Origin: an uncultured Fluviicola sp.
GTDB taxonomy: Bacteria > Bacteroidota > Bacteroidia > Flavobacteriales > Crocinitomicaceae
Assembly: GCF_946478805.1 (NCBI RefSeq)
Contig: NZ_CAMLDC010000011.1
Location: 62,001 to 126,000, forward strand
Reading direction: 5' to 3'
Length of the DNA: 64,000 nt
The position numbers and the translations under genes are program-made. Of the stretch, positions 24,995 through 32,242 are shown in pieces. Below the pieces are notes generated by a model. The model did no database searches. It was not told the DNA's origin and worked only from the letters and a program-made list of their open reading frames with translations. How positions within the stretch are numbered: position 1 is the first letter of the stretch; each line of letters opens with the position of its first letter.

Positions 24995-27096
24995 TTTTTC
25001 ACTTTCAATTTTGTTATCAATTCCTCTATTTCATTCAAATAGTCCTTTGCAAAGGCTTCCGAAGCTTTTTCCTTATTGATTCTCAGTACGAAATCGCTAA
25101 ACCGATTCGAGTCGGAATAACCGGAATCAGCTCCCAAATGTGTATCGAAATCTGTCAGGATTCCGTGTTGTGAATTACACCTGATCCCTTTTTCGATCAA
25201 TTTTGCTTTCGCGGAATGGATTCCCGCTGCATAGCCATAATAGATTGCATCAGCATAGCGATTTTCGCTCAATGCCTCTCTGGCAGAAAACAACTTTTCT
25301 TCGGCATCAGAAAACAAAGTGCCAACCAGGTCAATCATTACTCCGGCACATTCTCCCACTCCGATTGCCGTTGCAAATCGTTCGTCTTGTCCCCAATCCA
25401 GGTATTCCTCCGGTTTCACTTCGTCCAAATCCGTCAACGGTTTCAACAGATTATAGAAATAATTGTTTCCCTGTTTATCGTAATAGGTATTGAACGCTTC
25501 GTCATTCTCATGAAATTGGAGGTAATCCTCTAAAATCGACTGAACAACCTTTAAAATACGTTTGCTGGGTACTTTGATCACTTTTTCGGCAATTCGCCCG
25601 GTTCCTGATCCGGTATTTCCACCTCCCAACAATACTTGCAAAGCCGGAAGTGTTCCTTCTTTTGTCTTGATAGAACTTCCGTGGAAACCGATGTGAGCCA
25701 AACCATGCTGACCACAGGAATTCATACATCCGCTGATCTTTATCCGGATACCGGTCTCTTCAATGAGTTTCGGATAGTTGGTACGAATAAACGATTCCAG
25801 TTCCAAAGCAACATTCGTACTGTTTGAAATTCCCAGATTACAAGTGTCAGTTCCCGGACAAGCTGTAATATCCGTCAGCCCACCATATCCCGATTCAACC
25901 AGGTTCAATTGTTCCAGTTGCGAATAAACCGATTCTAATTGTCCGGGTTTCACTCCTCTTATCTGGATATTCTGATTGATTGTAAAACGCAGCTCGGGAA
26001 GATTCAAGCTATCCAACAAATAAGCCAAAGAGCGCGCCTGATCCGTATAAAAATCACCCAAAGGAACTTTCGCATAAACAGCCAGGTAGCCAGATTGTTT
26101 TTGCGGAAATACATTCGTCCGGATCCATTGGTTGTAGATGGAGTCGTTTGTAAACAAATCAGTTCGTTCAACCGCAGCAAGTTCTTCGTATTCAAATTCA
26201 TTGGGTTGTTTAACCTGATCTCCGTTCAAATCAAATTGAACAGCTTTCTTTTCTTTACCTATTAATTCTAAAAAAGTCTCCAACCCGATTTTAGAGATCA
26301 GGTATTTCATCCGGGCCTTATTGCGACTGTTCCGTTCACCATAGCGGTCGAAAATTCGAATCGAAGCTTCAATAAATGGAATAATTTCCGATTCGGAGAG
26401 AAACTCGTACGCTACATGAGCTAAAAAAGGTTGAGCCCCCAATCCGCCTCCAATCAATACTTTAAAACCTTTTACTTCCAATCCATCTTGAAGTATAATT
26501 CTAGGAATAAAACCAAAATCATGAATAAAAGTGAAGGCATCGTCCTTGTCATCCGAACTGAAGGCAATTTTGATCTTCCGACCCAATTCCTGTCCGAATG
26601 GTTTCCGCAAAAAGTATTGAAAAACCTGTTCTGCATACGGAGTCACATCAAATAACTCATCCGGGTTAATGCCGGCATTATCACTTGCAGTGACATTCCG
26701 TACTGTATTTCCGCAGGCTTCACGTAATGTCACATCGTCTTTTTCCAGATCCGACCACAATTGAGGAGTCCGGTCCAGGGAAACATGGTGGATCTGAATA
26801 TCTTGTCGTGTGGTAATGTGCAACCTTCCTGTACTGTATTCATCACTGACCCGGGCAATTCTGCGCAACTGGTTCGAGGTCACTTTCCCGTACGGAAGTT
26901 TGATCCGGATCATCTGAACACCTAACTGTCTTTGTCCGTAAACTCCACGAGCCAATCTGAGCGAACGAAATTTATCATCCGGGATTTTTCCATCCTTGAA
27001 TGAGGCAATTTTATCCCCCAATTCAAGAATATCTTTTTCCACCAGCAGTTTTTTTGCTTCCACCTGAAGCTCATACTCCGTTCTAAAACTCTCCAT
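24991..27096 (-). CDS. Siroheme/[4Fe-4S] sulfite reductase with C-terminal HEPN domain
   Basis: 701 residues from ATG 27096; an in-frame TTG at 27129 lies inside the preceding gene and is rejected. It has the two-fold nitrite/sulfite reductase repeat with STGRLHITTRQDIQIH and the siroheme-cluster cysteines in ACPGTDTC (near 412/418) and GCMNSCGQHG (near 456/460). It reduces sulfite to sulfide with six electrons, probably from ferredoxin, as no flavoprotein subunit is encoded. Residues after about 590 form a helical HEPN-like domain (AREALSENRYADAIYYGYAA). Operon context (APS reductase, siroheme synthesis) indicates sulfite rather than nitrite as substrate. Confidence 0.93.
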   Translation of the reverse strand: MESFRTEYELQVEAKKLLVEKDILELGDKIASFKDGKIPDDKFRSLRLARGVYGQRQLGVQMIRIKLPYGKVTSNQLRRIARVSDEYSTGRLHITTRQDIQIHHVSLDRTPQLWSDLEKDDVTLREACGNTVRNVTASDNAGINPDELFDVTPYAEQVFQYFLRKPFGQELGRKIKIAFSSDDKDDAFTFIHDFGFIPRIILQDGLEVKGFKVLIGGGLGAQPFLAHVAYEFLSESEIIPFIEASIRIFDRYGERNSRNKARMKYLISKIGLETFLELIGKEKKAVQFDLNGDQVKQPNEFEYEELAAVERTDLFTNDSIYNQWIRTNVFPQKQSGYLAVYAKVPLGDFYTDQARSLAYLLDSLNLPELRFTINQNIQIRGVKPGQLESVYSQLEQLNLVESGYGGLTDITACPGTDTCNLGISNSTNVALELESFIRTNYPKLIEETGIRIKISGCMNSCGQHGLAHIGFHGSSIKTKEGTLPALQVLLGGGNTGSGTGRIAEKVIKVPSKRILKVVQSILEDYLQFHENDEAFNTYYDKQGNNYFYNLLKPLTDLDEVKPEEYLDWGQDERFATAIGVGECAGVMIDLVGTLFSDAEEKLFSAREALSENRYADAIYYGYAAGIHSAKAKLIEKGIRCNSQHGILTDFDTHLGADSGYSDSNRFSDFVLRINKEKASEAFAKDYLNEIEELITKLKVKK

Positions 27097-27098
27097 GA

Positions 27099-27971
27099 TT
27101 ATTTTGCTGCATTGTAAAGGAAGTACCAATCCTCCTGAGTGAGTTCGAATGTATGCGCGGTTGCCGCATTTTGAATCCGACGCTTTTCCTTGCTCCCGAT
27201 AATCGGCAAGGCACCCAGTTTATTCAACCAGGCAACAGCTATCTGTTCTACATTGGCTTCATACTTCTTTCCTATTTCGATCAAGGCCAAACGCAGTTTG
27301 ACTGCTTGTGCATCCTCTCCCAATAAGATGCGGCCATCCGCCAACGGAGAAAAAGCCAAGGCCCGGCTATGCTGTTCGCGGATGAAATCATATCTCCCGT
27401 CGTGCAATGCTTCTGTTTGAAGCAAGTTCAATTCCAGGTGATTGGTAATGATCGGTTGTGAAAGCGAGGATGAAAGCAAACGTTGTTGAAACACGTTGAA
27501 GCTCGAAACCCCGATGTAAGAGATCTTCCCACTTCGTTGCAACTTCAAAAGCGCTGAAGCAGTTTGCTCGAAATTTGACAGGAAATCAAAGTTTTCCAAA
27601 ATAAGGATATCGATTTTGTCCCGGTTCAACCTGTTCAAGGATTGTTCGACACTTTTGGTAATATACTGAGCACTTAAATCGTAATAAATCCCACTTCCGT
27701 AAGCCCCGGAATATTCTCTTCGTCCTACTTTGGTGGAAAGAATCAATTCCGATTGGTTGATTGCTCCTGACTCAATCAATTTTCCAAACTGGTTTTCCAA
27801 TTCTCCTCCACTTGAACTCAGATCGTATGTATCGATTCCCAATTCCCTTGTGAACAAAACAATTTCTTCAAAATTCTTCGAATCGGCAAGATCTTCTTCC
27901 GTCCATCTCCAAAAGCCATAAACCGCAGCTGAAACTCTTGGACCGTATTCATTAATATATACTTTTTTCAT
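27099..27971 (-). CDS. Aldo/keto reductase-like protein lacking two catalytic residues
   Basis: 290 residues from ATG 27971. The fold is that of YdhF-like aldo/keto reductases (ILSTKVG, ISYIGVSSFN, LPIIGSKEKRRI). Of the catalytic tetrad, Asp50 and Lys81 are kept, but the Tyr position is in a Ser stretch (LSSSGG, near 54) and the His position reads Glu126 (LILEN in place of IHRPD). It therefore may not reduce carbonyls by the normal mechanism. It is the first gene of the sulfate operon, 2 bases before the sulfite reductase start. An ATG at 28031 would run through the leader terminator and is rejected. Confidence 0.8.
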   Translation of the reverse strand: MKKVYINEYGPRVSAAVYGFWRWTEEDLADSKNFEEIVLFTRELGIDTYDLSSSGGELENQFGKLIESGAINQSELILSTKVGRREYSGAYGSGIYYDLSAQYITKSVEQSLNRLNRDKIDILILENFDFLSNFEQTASALLKLQRSGKISYIGVSSFNVFQQRLLSSSLSQPIITNHLELNLLQTEALHDGRYDFIREQHSRALAFSPLADGRILLGEDAQAVKLRLALIEIGKKYEANVEQIAVAWLNKLGALPIIGSKEKRRIQNAATAHTFELTQEDWYFLYNAAK

Positions 27972-27999
27972 TTTTTCTTTTCCTGATGACAATAAAAAA

Positions 28000-28028
28000 A
28001 CCCTTCTTTCAACAAGCGAAAGAAGGGT
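28000..28028 (-). terminator. Leader terminator (attenuator) of the sulfate assimilation operon
   Basis: On the minus strand ACCCTTCTTTC (28028-28018) pairs perfectly with GAAAGAAGGGT (28010-28000) over 11 bp with a 7-base loop. The T-run reads on through 27993. It lies after the promoter and the small Met/Cys-rich ORF and before the first gene (27971), so it must be overcome for the operon to be expressed. Confidence 0.9.
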
Positions 28029-28050
28029 CATAACTCACATTAATTTATAA

Positions 28051-28122
28051 CTATTCCTTCCGCATTTCCTTTTGGGACATACAGCACATCTGTATTTGAA
28101 GCATGAAGTTTCTTTGAATCAT
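28051..28122 (-). CDS. Leader peptide rich in Met and Cys (putative attenuation sensor)
   Basis: A 23-codon ORF from ATG 28122 to TAG 28051, preceded by an A-rich start region typical of this phylum. It contains five Met (1, 7, 12, 15, 20) and two adjacent Cys (13-14, codons TGC TGT), giving Met-Cys-Cys-Met. The Cys codons lie in a small hairpin (28095-28079, ATACAG/CTGTAT). The last codons hold GCGGAAGG (28063-28056), which can pair with the 5' arm of the downstream terminator (CCTTC and CGC with a 3-base bulge). Ribosome stalling at the Cys codons would leave this segment free as antiterminator; a ribosome at the stop codon would cover it. Regulation by cysteine (or methionine) charging is an inference. 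Confidence 0.7.
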   Translation of the reverse strand: MIQRNFMLQIQMCCMSQKEMRKE

Positions 28123-28143
28123 CTTTCGTTTTTTTTGATAGTG

Positions 28144-28174
28144 CAAAGTAAGGGGCTACTTTTAAAAAGAACAA
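28144..28174 (-). promoter_or_regulatory. Promoter of the sulfate assimilation operon
   Basis: On the minus strand a TTG (28174-28172) is followed after 20 bases by TTACTTTG (28151-28144), one base off the TAnnTTTG consensus. The transcript would start near 28138, about 16 bases before the leader peptide ATG. Confidence 0.65.
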
Positions 28175-28198
28175 GCAAAAGTGAAATTATTTTCTATT

Positions 28199-28221
28199 AC
28201 TCCTATCGGATAAATAGGAAT
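28199..28221. promoter_or_regulatory. Candidate Rrf2 site upstream of the sulfate operon promoter
   Basis: ACTCCTAT (28199-28206) and ATAGGAAT (28214-28221) are inverted half-sites with a 7-base spacer, about 25 bases upstream of the -33 element. The half-sites resemble those in the Rrf2 gene promoter (28707-28726), but there the spacer is 4 bases. It could also act as part of the Rrf2 gene 3' end. Confidence 0.4.
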
Positions 28222-28239
28222 TAAAATTAAAAAAACACC

Positions 28240-28695
28240 CTATTTACGTTTATTTTCAGCTTTTCTGAACAATTTTTTTTCACGTAAAATTAAATCAGCC
28301 AAACTTGTTTTGGATAAGATATGAATGCTTGCTTCTCTTACTTCCAGCATCACATCATGCAAACCACACAATTCTTCATGTGGACATTCGGTACATTCTT
28401 CATAGAAGTTCAGGCTCACACAAGGCAACAAGGCAATTGGCCCACCTGTAGCACGGATAATACTGCTCAACACAATTTCATCCGGGTGTTTTACCAGGAA
28501 GTATCCGCCATTCGCCCCCATTTTACTTCCCACCATTCCTCCATTTCTAAGCTGTAATAAAATCGCTTCCAGGAATTTCCTGGGAATATTCTCCTCTTCC
28601 GCAATGGTTGCAATAGATAAATGTTTCTTATCGCGATAAACCTTCGCTAAACACTTTAGAGCCTGGATGGCATATTTGGATCTTTTTGGTATCAT
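28240..28695 (-). CDS. Rrf2-family transcriptional regulator, probable regulator of sulfur assimilation
   Basis: 151 residues, the normal Rrf2 length. The winged helix is at about 5-75 (IATIAEEENIPRKFLEAILLQL, SKMGANGGYFL). Four cysteines cluster at 92, 101, 104 and 110 (spacing x8, x2, x5), similar to but not identical with the three-Cys [2Fe-2S] site of IscR/NsrR, so a cluster or metal ligand is possible. It lies immediately upstream of the sulfate operon, on the same strand, with its own promoter. By analogy with CymR, an Rrf2 protein controlling cysteine genes in Bacillus, it may regulate the operon; this is inferred from position and shared half-sites. Confidence 0.9.
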   Translation of the reverse strand: MIPKRSKYAIQALKCLAKVYRDKKHLSIATIAEEENIPRKFLEAILLQLRNGGMVGSKMGANGGYFLVKHPDEIVLSSIIRATGGPIALLPCVSLNFYEECTECPHEELCGLHDVMLEVREASIHILSKTSLADLILREKKLFRKAENKRK

Positions 28696-28699
28696 AGAA

Positions 28700-28726
28700 C
28701 AAATGTACTACTATTTTAATAGGAGT
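28700..28726 (-). promoter_or_regulatory. Rrf2 gene promoter with internal palindromic operator
   Basis: A TACATTTG -7 box (28700-28707 on the minus strand) lies 4 bases before the Rrf2 ATG. Immediately upstream, ACTACTATT (28707-28715) and AATAGGAGT (28718-28726) form a near-perfect palindrome (8 of 9) exactly between the -7 and -33 positions. This is the expected place for an autorepressor site. The transcript is almost leaderless. Confidence 0.6.
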
Positions 28727-28755
28727 TTAAACACATACTTAAGTCTTTCCCTTAC

Positions 28756-30132
28756 TTAGTTACGAATGAATTTTACCGATTGATGATTGATTTTCAAGAA
28801 GTAAACTCCCCAATCCAGGTTCGAAACAGGAATGAGCTGATCAGGTCCTAAAACTCCTATAAGGACTTGTTCTCCGATAGCATTTGTAAGTTCATATTCC
28901 TGATTACTCTCCAAACCTCCCGATTCAACATGCAAAACATCCGACGCAGGATTAGGAGAAATCCGGATTACAGCTTCATTTTCAAGATCCGACAAACCCA
29001 AAGTAACTTTAGCGTCTTTATTCAATTTGAAAATTACACCGTAGTGATAGGCTCCACCCTTGTAAGTCATTCCATATAAATTGCTGTCCTTCAAAAACAG
29101 GGAACCGACCGGTGCATCTCCATCCGAATCACTGAAATTATACATATCCTGGTAACCGGTTCCATCCGTTTCTATACTAAACACATTTCCTTCCGCGTAA
29201 TTGTGTCCACCAAGTCGTGTCATTCCATACAATGTGGTTCCTTCCAAAATAAGAGATCCATGAGGTTCAGATCCGTTCGGACCATTTCCCGAAGTGAATG
29301 ACCTCAATACGGTATAATCTGTTCCATCCGGTTTCAGCTTAAAAACGGCTCCATATCCGCCCGGTCCGTAATTGCTGTTCATTCCATACAAATAGGTTCC
29401 GTCAAACATCAGGTCTCCCCAAGGCTGTGCTCCGGTTGTATTGGAAAAGATCTTCAGCAAGGTGTAATCACTGCCATCCGGCTTGATGCGAAAAATGACT
29501 CCATTATCATTTGTCCCGCCATAACGTGTCATTCCATACAAATAAGTGCCGTCACTGACCAACGAGCCTTGCGGAGCTTCTCCATCTGAAGGAATGCTGG
29601 CAAAGGTGTGCAAAACACTGAAATCGGTTCCGTCCTTTTTCACTTTGAAAATTGTACCGTAAGAAATGGCAGCATATCCTCCTGTCAAACCATAAAGATA
29701 AACACCATCGCTGATTACCGAGCCGGTTGGCTGTTCTCCATCACCTTGCATTCCACCAAAACCATAAACCACCGAAAAATCACTTCCGTCCTTCCTGATC
29801 TTAAAGACACTTCCTCCGTTATGCGGTCCACCGAATTGAGCTGTTCCATAAAGATAAAGCCCATCGGAATAAAGTGACCCGCAAGTAGTATTCCCTTGGG
29901 ATCCGGACACAAAGTATAAATTCTCGAAATCTGTTCCGTCATATTTTATCCGGAAGATGTTGCTTCTATCCCGCGTCAGCCCATACAAGTAGGTGGAATC
30001 GCCAATCAACGATGCAGTTGGATGCGATCCTGTAGGGTAATCGAATTCGAAGAGTTTCGTGTATTGAGCAAAGGTTTGAGATGTCGACAACAAAAAAAAT
30101 ACCAGTAAAGCAATTCCAAATACAGGTTTCAT
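28756..30132 (-). CDS. T9SS-exported protein with seven propeller-like repeats
   Basis: 458 residues. The signal peptide ends near SQTFAQ. It then has seven repeats of about 45 residues with the consensus GsLxxDGxYLYGMTxxGGxxxxGvIFkikxDGtdfxxLxxF, like the Gloeo/Verruco-type extracellular repeat. Seven units suggest a seven-bladed beta-propeller. Residues about 390-458 are a T9SS type A sorting domain (ISPNPASDVLHVES start, GVYFLKI near the end). It is secreted or attached to the cell surface; binding partner or substrate unknown. Its stop codon lies only 60 bases from the Rrf2 start and both are on the minus strand. Confidence 0.88.
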   Translation of the reverse strand: MKPVFGIALLVFFLLSTSQTFAQYTKLFEFDYPTGSHPTASLIGDSTYLYGLTRDRSNIFRIKYDGTDFENLYFVSGSQGNTTCGSLYSDGLYLYGTAQFGGPHNGGSVFKIRKDGSDFSVVYGFGGMQGDGEQPTGSVISDGVYLYGLTGGYAAISYGTIFKVKKDGTDFSVLHTFASIPSDGEAPQGSLVSDGTYLYGMTRYGGTNDNGVIFRIKPDGSDYTLLKIFSNTTGAQPWGDLMFDGTYLYGMNSNYGPGGYGAVFKLKPDGTDYTVLRSFTSGNGPNGSEPHGSLILEGTTLYGMTRLGGHNYAEGNVFSIETDGTGYQDMYNFSDSDGDAPVGSLFLKDSNLYGMTYKGGAYHYGVIFKLNKDAKVTLGLSDLENEAVIRISPNPASDVLHVESGGLESNQEYELTNAIGEQVLIGVLGPDQLIPVSNLDWGVYFLKINHQSVKFIRN

Positions 30133-30195
30133 GCAGCAGTGTTTTTCATTCTCTCAAAAATAATCTTTCCTTTTGAACTAAAAACTTCTGTGTAC

Positions 30196-30966
30196 TCATT
30201 TTAATTCACTTTCAACTAACTGATATTTGCTTTTTACAACCGGCCTTGGAAATGCATTGAAATGCCACCATTCAGTTGGGATATTTGAAAACCCCTGACT
30301 CTTCAAGGTTCTTCGAAGCAATTTCCGATTATCAATTTGTCCCTGAGTGATTTCACCTGTTGCTAAAAATTCAGATTCTAAAGAAGGATAAGCTATTTTC
30401 CGGATATCATCATACCCGGCTCCCATGTCCAAGGGCTTTTTATTCGCAGTACAAATCGTCACATCAACGGCAGCGCCATAATTATGAACACTTCCATTCC
30501 GCGGGTTGCTGACAAACTTCCCTCTTTCAAAAGCCGGAATCGTATCCAACGCGTTCCACATTTCCCATTGTACGCTCAATGGCCTCAATCCATCATAAAC
30601 CAATAAATGGTAATTTGAATTCCTTCCCGTTAAATATTCCTGGGATTTATCCAATCTTCTTGCCACATCAATTTGAACATATGGTTTGTTCAAGGTATCG
30701 TACAAAACACGATGCATGAAGTTATCGCTCGTTGCGTATTTCAATTCCCACCAGATGTTTTTATTGAAATAGTCCACACTTACCAAAGTATCTCCTTTAT
30801 GAAGGAGGAATTGCTGCTTTGAAACTTCTGCTTTTGTCTCTTTTCCCCCTTCAATTTCCTTTTCCGGGGAAAGTTCTGTCCCCTTCTTTGAATTTTCCGA
30901 TTCGACAGATTCCGAGCAAGCGCCTATCAATAATCCACTTAGAAGTAAAATACAAGTCCTTTTCAT
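30196..30966 (-). CDS. VanX-like D-alanyl-D-alanine dipeptidase (M15D), lipoprotein
   Basis: 256 residues. The N-terminus is a lipoprotein signal with lipobox LIGAC (Cys17), followed by a charged Ser/Glu/Lys-rich linker. The M15 zinc site is seen in SVHNYGAAVDVTI (His and Asp of SxHxxGxAxD) and EWWHFNAF (catalytic Glu and zinc His). VanX-type enzymes split D-Ala-D-Ala; in organisms without vancomycin resistance genes they usually act in peptidoglycan recycling or nutrient use. No van genes are near, so a resistance role is unlikely. Divergent from the aminotransferase gene at 31043. Confidence 0.88.
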   Translation of the reverse strand: MKRTCILLLSGLLIGACSESVESENSKKGTELSPEKEIEGGKETKAEVSKQQFLLHKGDTLVSVDYFNKNIWWELKYATSDNFMHRVLYDTLNKPYVQIDVARRLDKSQEYLTGRNSNYHLLVYDGLRPLSVQWEMWNALDTIPAFERGKFVSNPRNGSVHNYGAAVDVTICTANKKPLDMGAGYDDIRKIAYPSLESEFLATGEITQGQIDNRKLLRRTLKSQGFSNIPTEWWHFNAFPRPVVKSKYQLVESELK

Positions 30967-31009
30967 CCTGTAAAAATCAGGATTTTTATGTATATGTCAA
31001 CATTTCCTG

Positions 31010-31017
31010 TACTTTTG
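31010..31017 (+). promoter_or_regulatory. -7 box TACTTTTG before the aminotransferase
   Basis: Exact TAnnTTTG match 26 bases before the ATG at 31043. Confidence 0.55.
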
Positions 31018-31042
31018 TTGTCCTCAAAATAAAGTTAAAGAA

Positions 31043-32242
31043 ATGCCGAAAATTGCCCAAAAAGCCATTGACATGCCAGCATCGCCAATTCGTAAATTGG
31101 TTCCTTATGCTGAAAAAGCTAAAAAAGCCGGAAAAACCGTGTACCACTTGAACATCGGTCAACCGGATATTGAAACACCACAAGTAGCTTTAGATGCTAT
31201 TCGTAATTTTGACCATAAAGTAATTGAATACAGTCATTCTGCAGGTTTCGAATCTTACAGAACAAAATTGGCTGAAACATATAGAAAAGGTGGTCTTCCG
31301 GTAAATATGGAAGACATCATTATCACAACAGGCGGGTCCGAAGCATTGATTTTCGGATTCATGACAACTTGTAACCCAGGGGATGAAGTCATTATTCCCG
31401 AGCCGTTTTATGCAAACTACAATGGGTTTGCCGTTATGGCAGGATTAACAGTTGTTCCTGTAACTTCAAGTATTGAATCCGGATTTGCATTACCTCCTGT
31501 TTCTGAAATCGAAGCGAAAATCACTTCGAAAACAAAAGCAATTGTTATTTGTAATCCCGGAAATCCAACAGGCTATCTTTACAGTAAATTAGAATTGGAA
31601 CAATTGCGCGATATTGTAAAGAAACACGATCTGTTCTTGTTTGCCGACGAAGTTTACCGCGAGTTCTGTTACGACGGAGCACAACCTTTTTCTGTTTTGA
31701 ACCTGGAAGGAATTGAAAATAATGTAATTATGATTGATTCGGTTTCAAAACGCTACTCCATGTGTGGAGCTCGGATTGGAGCATTGGTTTCCAAAAACAA
31801 GGAAGTAATGACCGCTGTACTTAAATTCGGTCAGGCGAGACTTTCTCCGCCAACAGTTGACCAGGTGGCTTCCGAGGCTGCATTGAATACGCCGCAATCT
31901 TATTTTGACGATGTCGTTGCTGAATATGTGCAACGTCGCAATATCATGGTTGATGGATTAAACAGCATTCCCGGAGTATTTTGCCCGAAACCGAGCGGTG
32001 CTTTCTACTGTGTAGCTAAATTCCCGGTTGACAATGCGGAAAAATTCTGTCAGTGGTTATTGGAAGATTTCGAATTTGAAGGTCAAACTGTCATGATGGC
32101 TCCAGCCAACGGTTTCTACTCCACGCCCGGAGCGGGAATGCAGGAAGCGCGCATTGCCTATGTATTAAATCAAGATTCTTTGAAGAAAGCAGTTGTTTGT
32201 TTGGAAAAAGCTTTGGAAATTTATCCCGGAACAATTAGATAA
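31043..32242 (+). CDS. PLP-dependent class I aminotransferase (aspartate aminotransferase-like)
   Basis: 399 residues, full length for fold-type I aminotransferases. Substrate-side motif HLNIGQPDIETP, PLP-binding TTGGSEALIF, NPGNPTGYLYS (Asn), FADEVYREF (Asp-x-x-Tyr) and the Schiff-base Lys in DSVSKRYSMCGARIG are all present; the substrate carboxylate Arg is in EARIAYV. It transfers amino groups between an amino acid (probably aspartate or an aromatic acid) and 2-oxoglutarate in the cytosol. The stop codon directly abuts the ATG of the CNNM gene (TAA then ATG), so they form one transcript although no functional link is known. Confidence 0.9.
   Translation: MPKIAQKAIDMPASPIRKLVPYAEKAKKAGKTVYHLNIGQPDIETPQVALDAIRNFDHKVIEYSHSAGFESYRTKLAETYRKGGLPVNMEDIIITTGGSEALIFGFMTTCNPGDEVIIPEPFYANYNGFAVMAGLTVVPVTSSIESGFALPPVSEIEAKITSKTKAIVICNPGNPTGYLYSKLELEQLRDIVKKHDLFLFADEVYREFCYDGAQPFSVLNLEGIENNVIMIDSVSKRYSMCGARIGALVSKNKEVMTAVLKFGQARLSPPTVDQVASEAALNTPQSYFDDVVAEYVQRRNIMVDGLNSIPGVFCPKPSGAFYCVAKFPVDNAEKFCQWLLEDFEFEGQTVMMAPANGFYSTPGAGMQEARIAYVLNQDSLKKAVVCLEKALEIYPGTIR

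Noticed and set aside
27097..27129. Upstream TTG start for the sulfite reductase
   Set aside because: It lies within the aldo/keto reductase coding sequence; ATG 27096 gives a 2-base gap and the normal N-terminus.
27972..28031. Longer start (ATG 28031) for the aldo/keto reductase-like gene
   Set aside because: It lies in the leader terminator hairpin and adds a sequence not seen in the family; ATG 27971 begins directly with the expected first strand.
28030..28140. SAM or other sulfur-related riboswitch in the operon leader
   Set aside because: I looked for the conserved cores of SAM-I and SAM-II type riboswitches and did not see them; the Met/Cys-rich ORF plus terminator explains the leader better. 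A covariance search would settle it.
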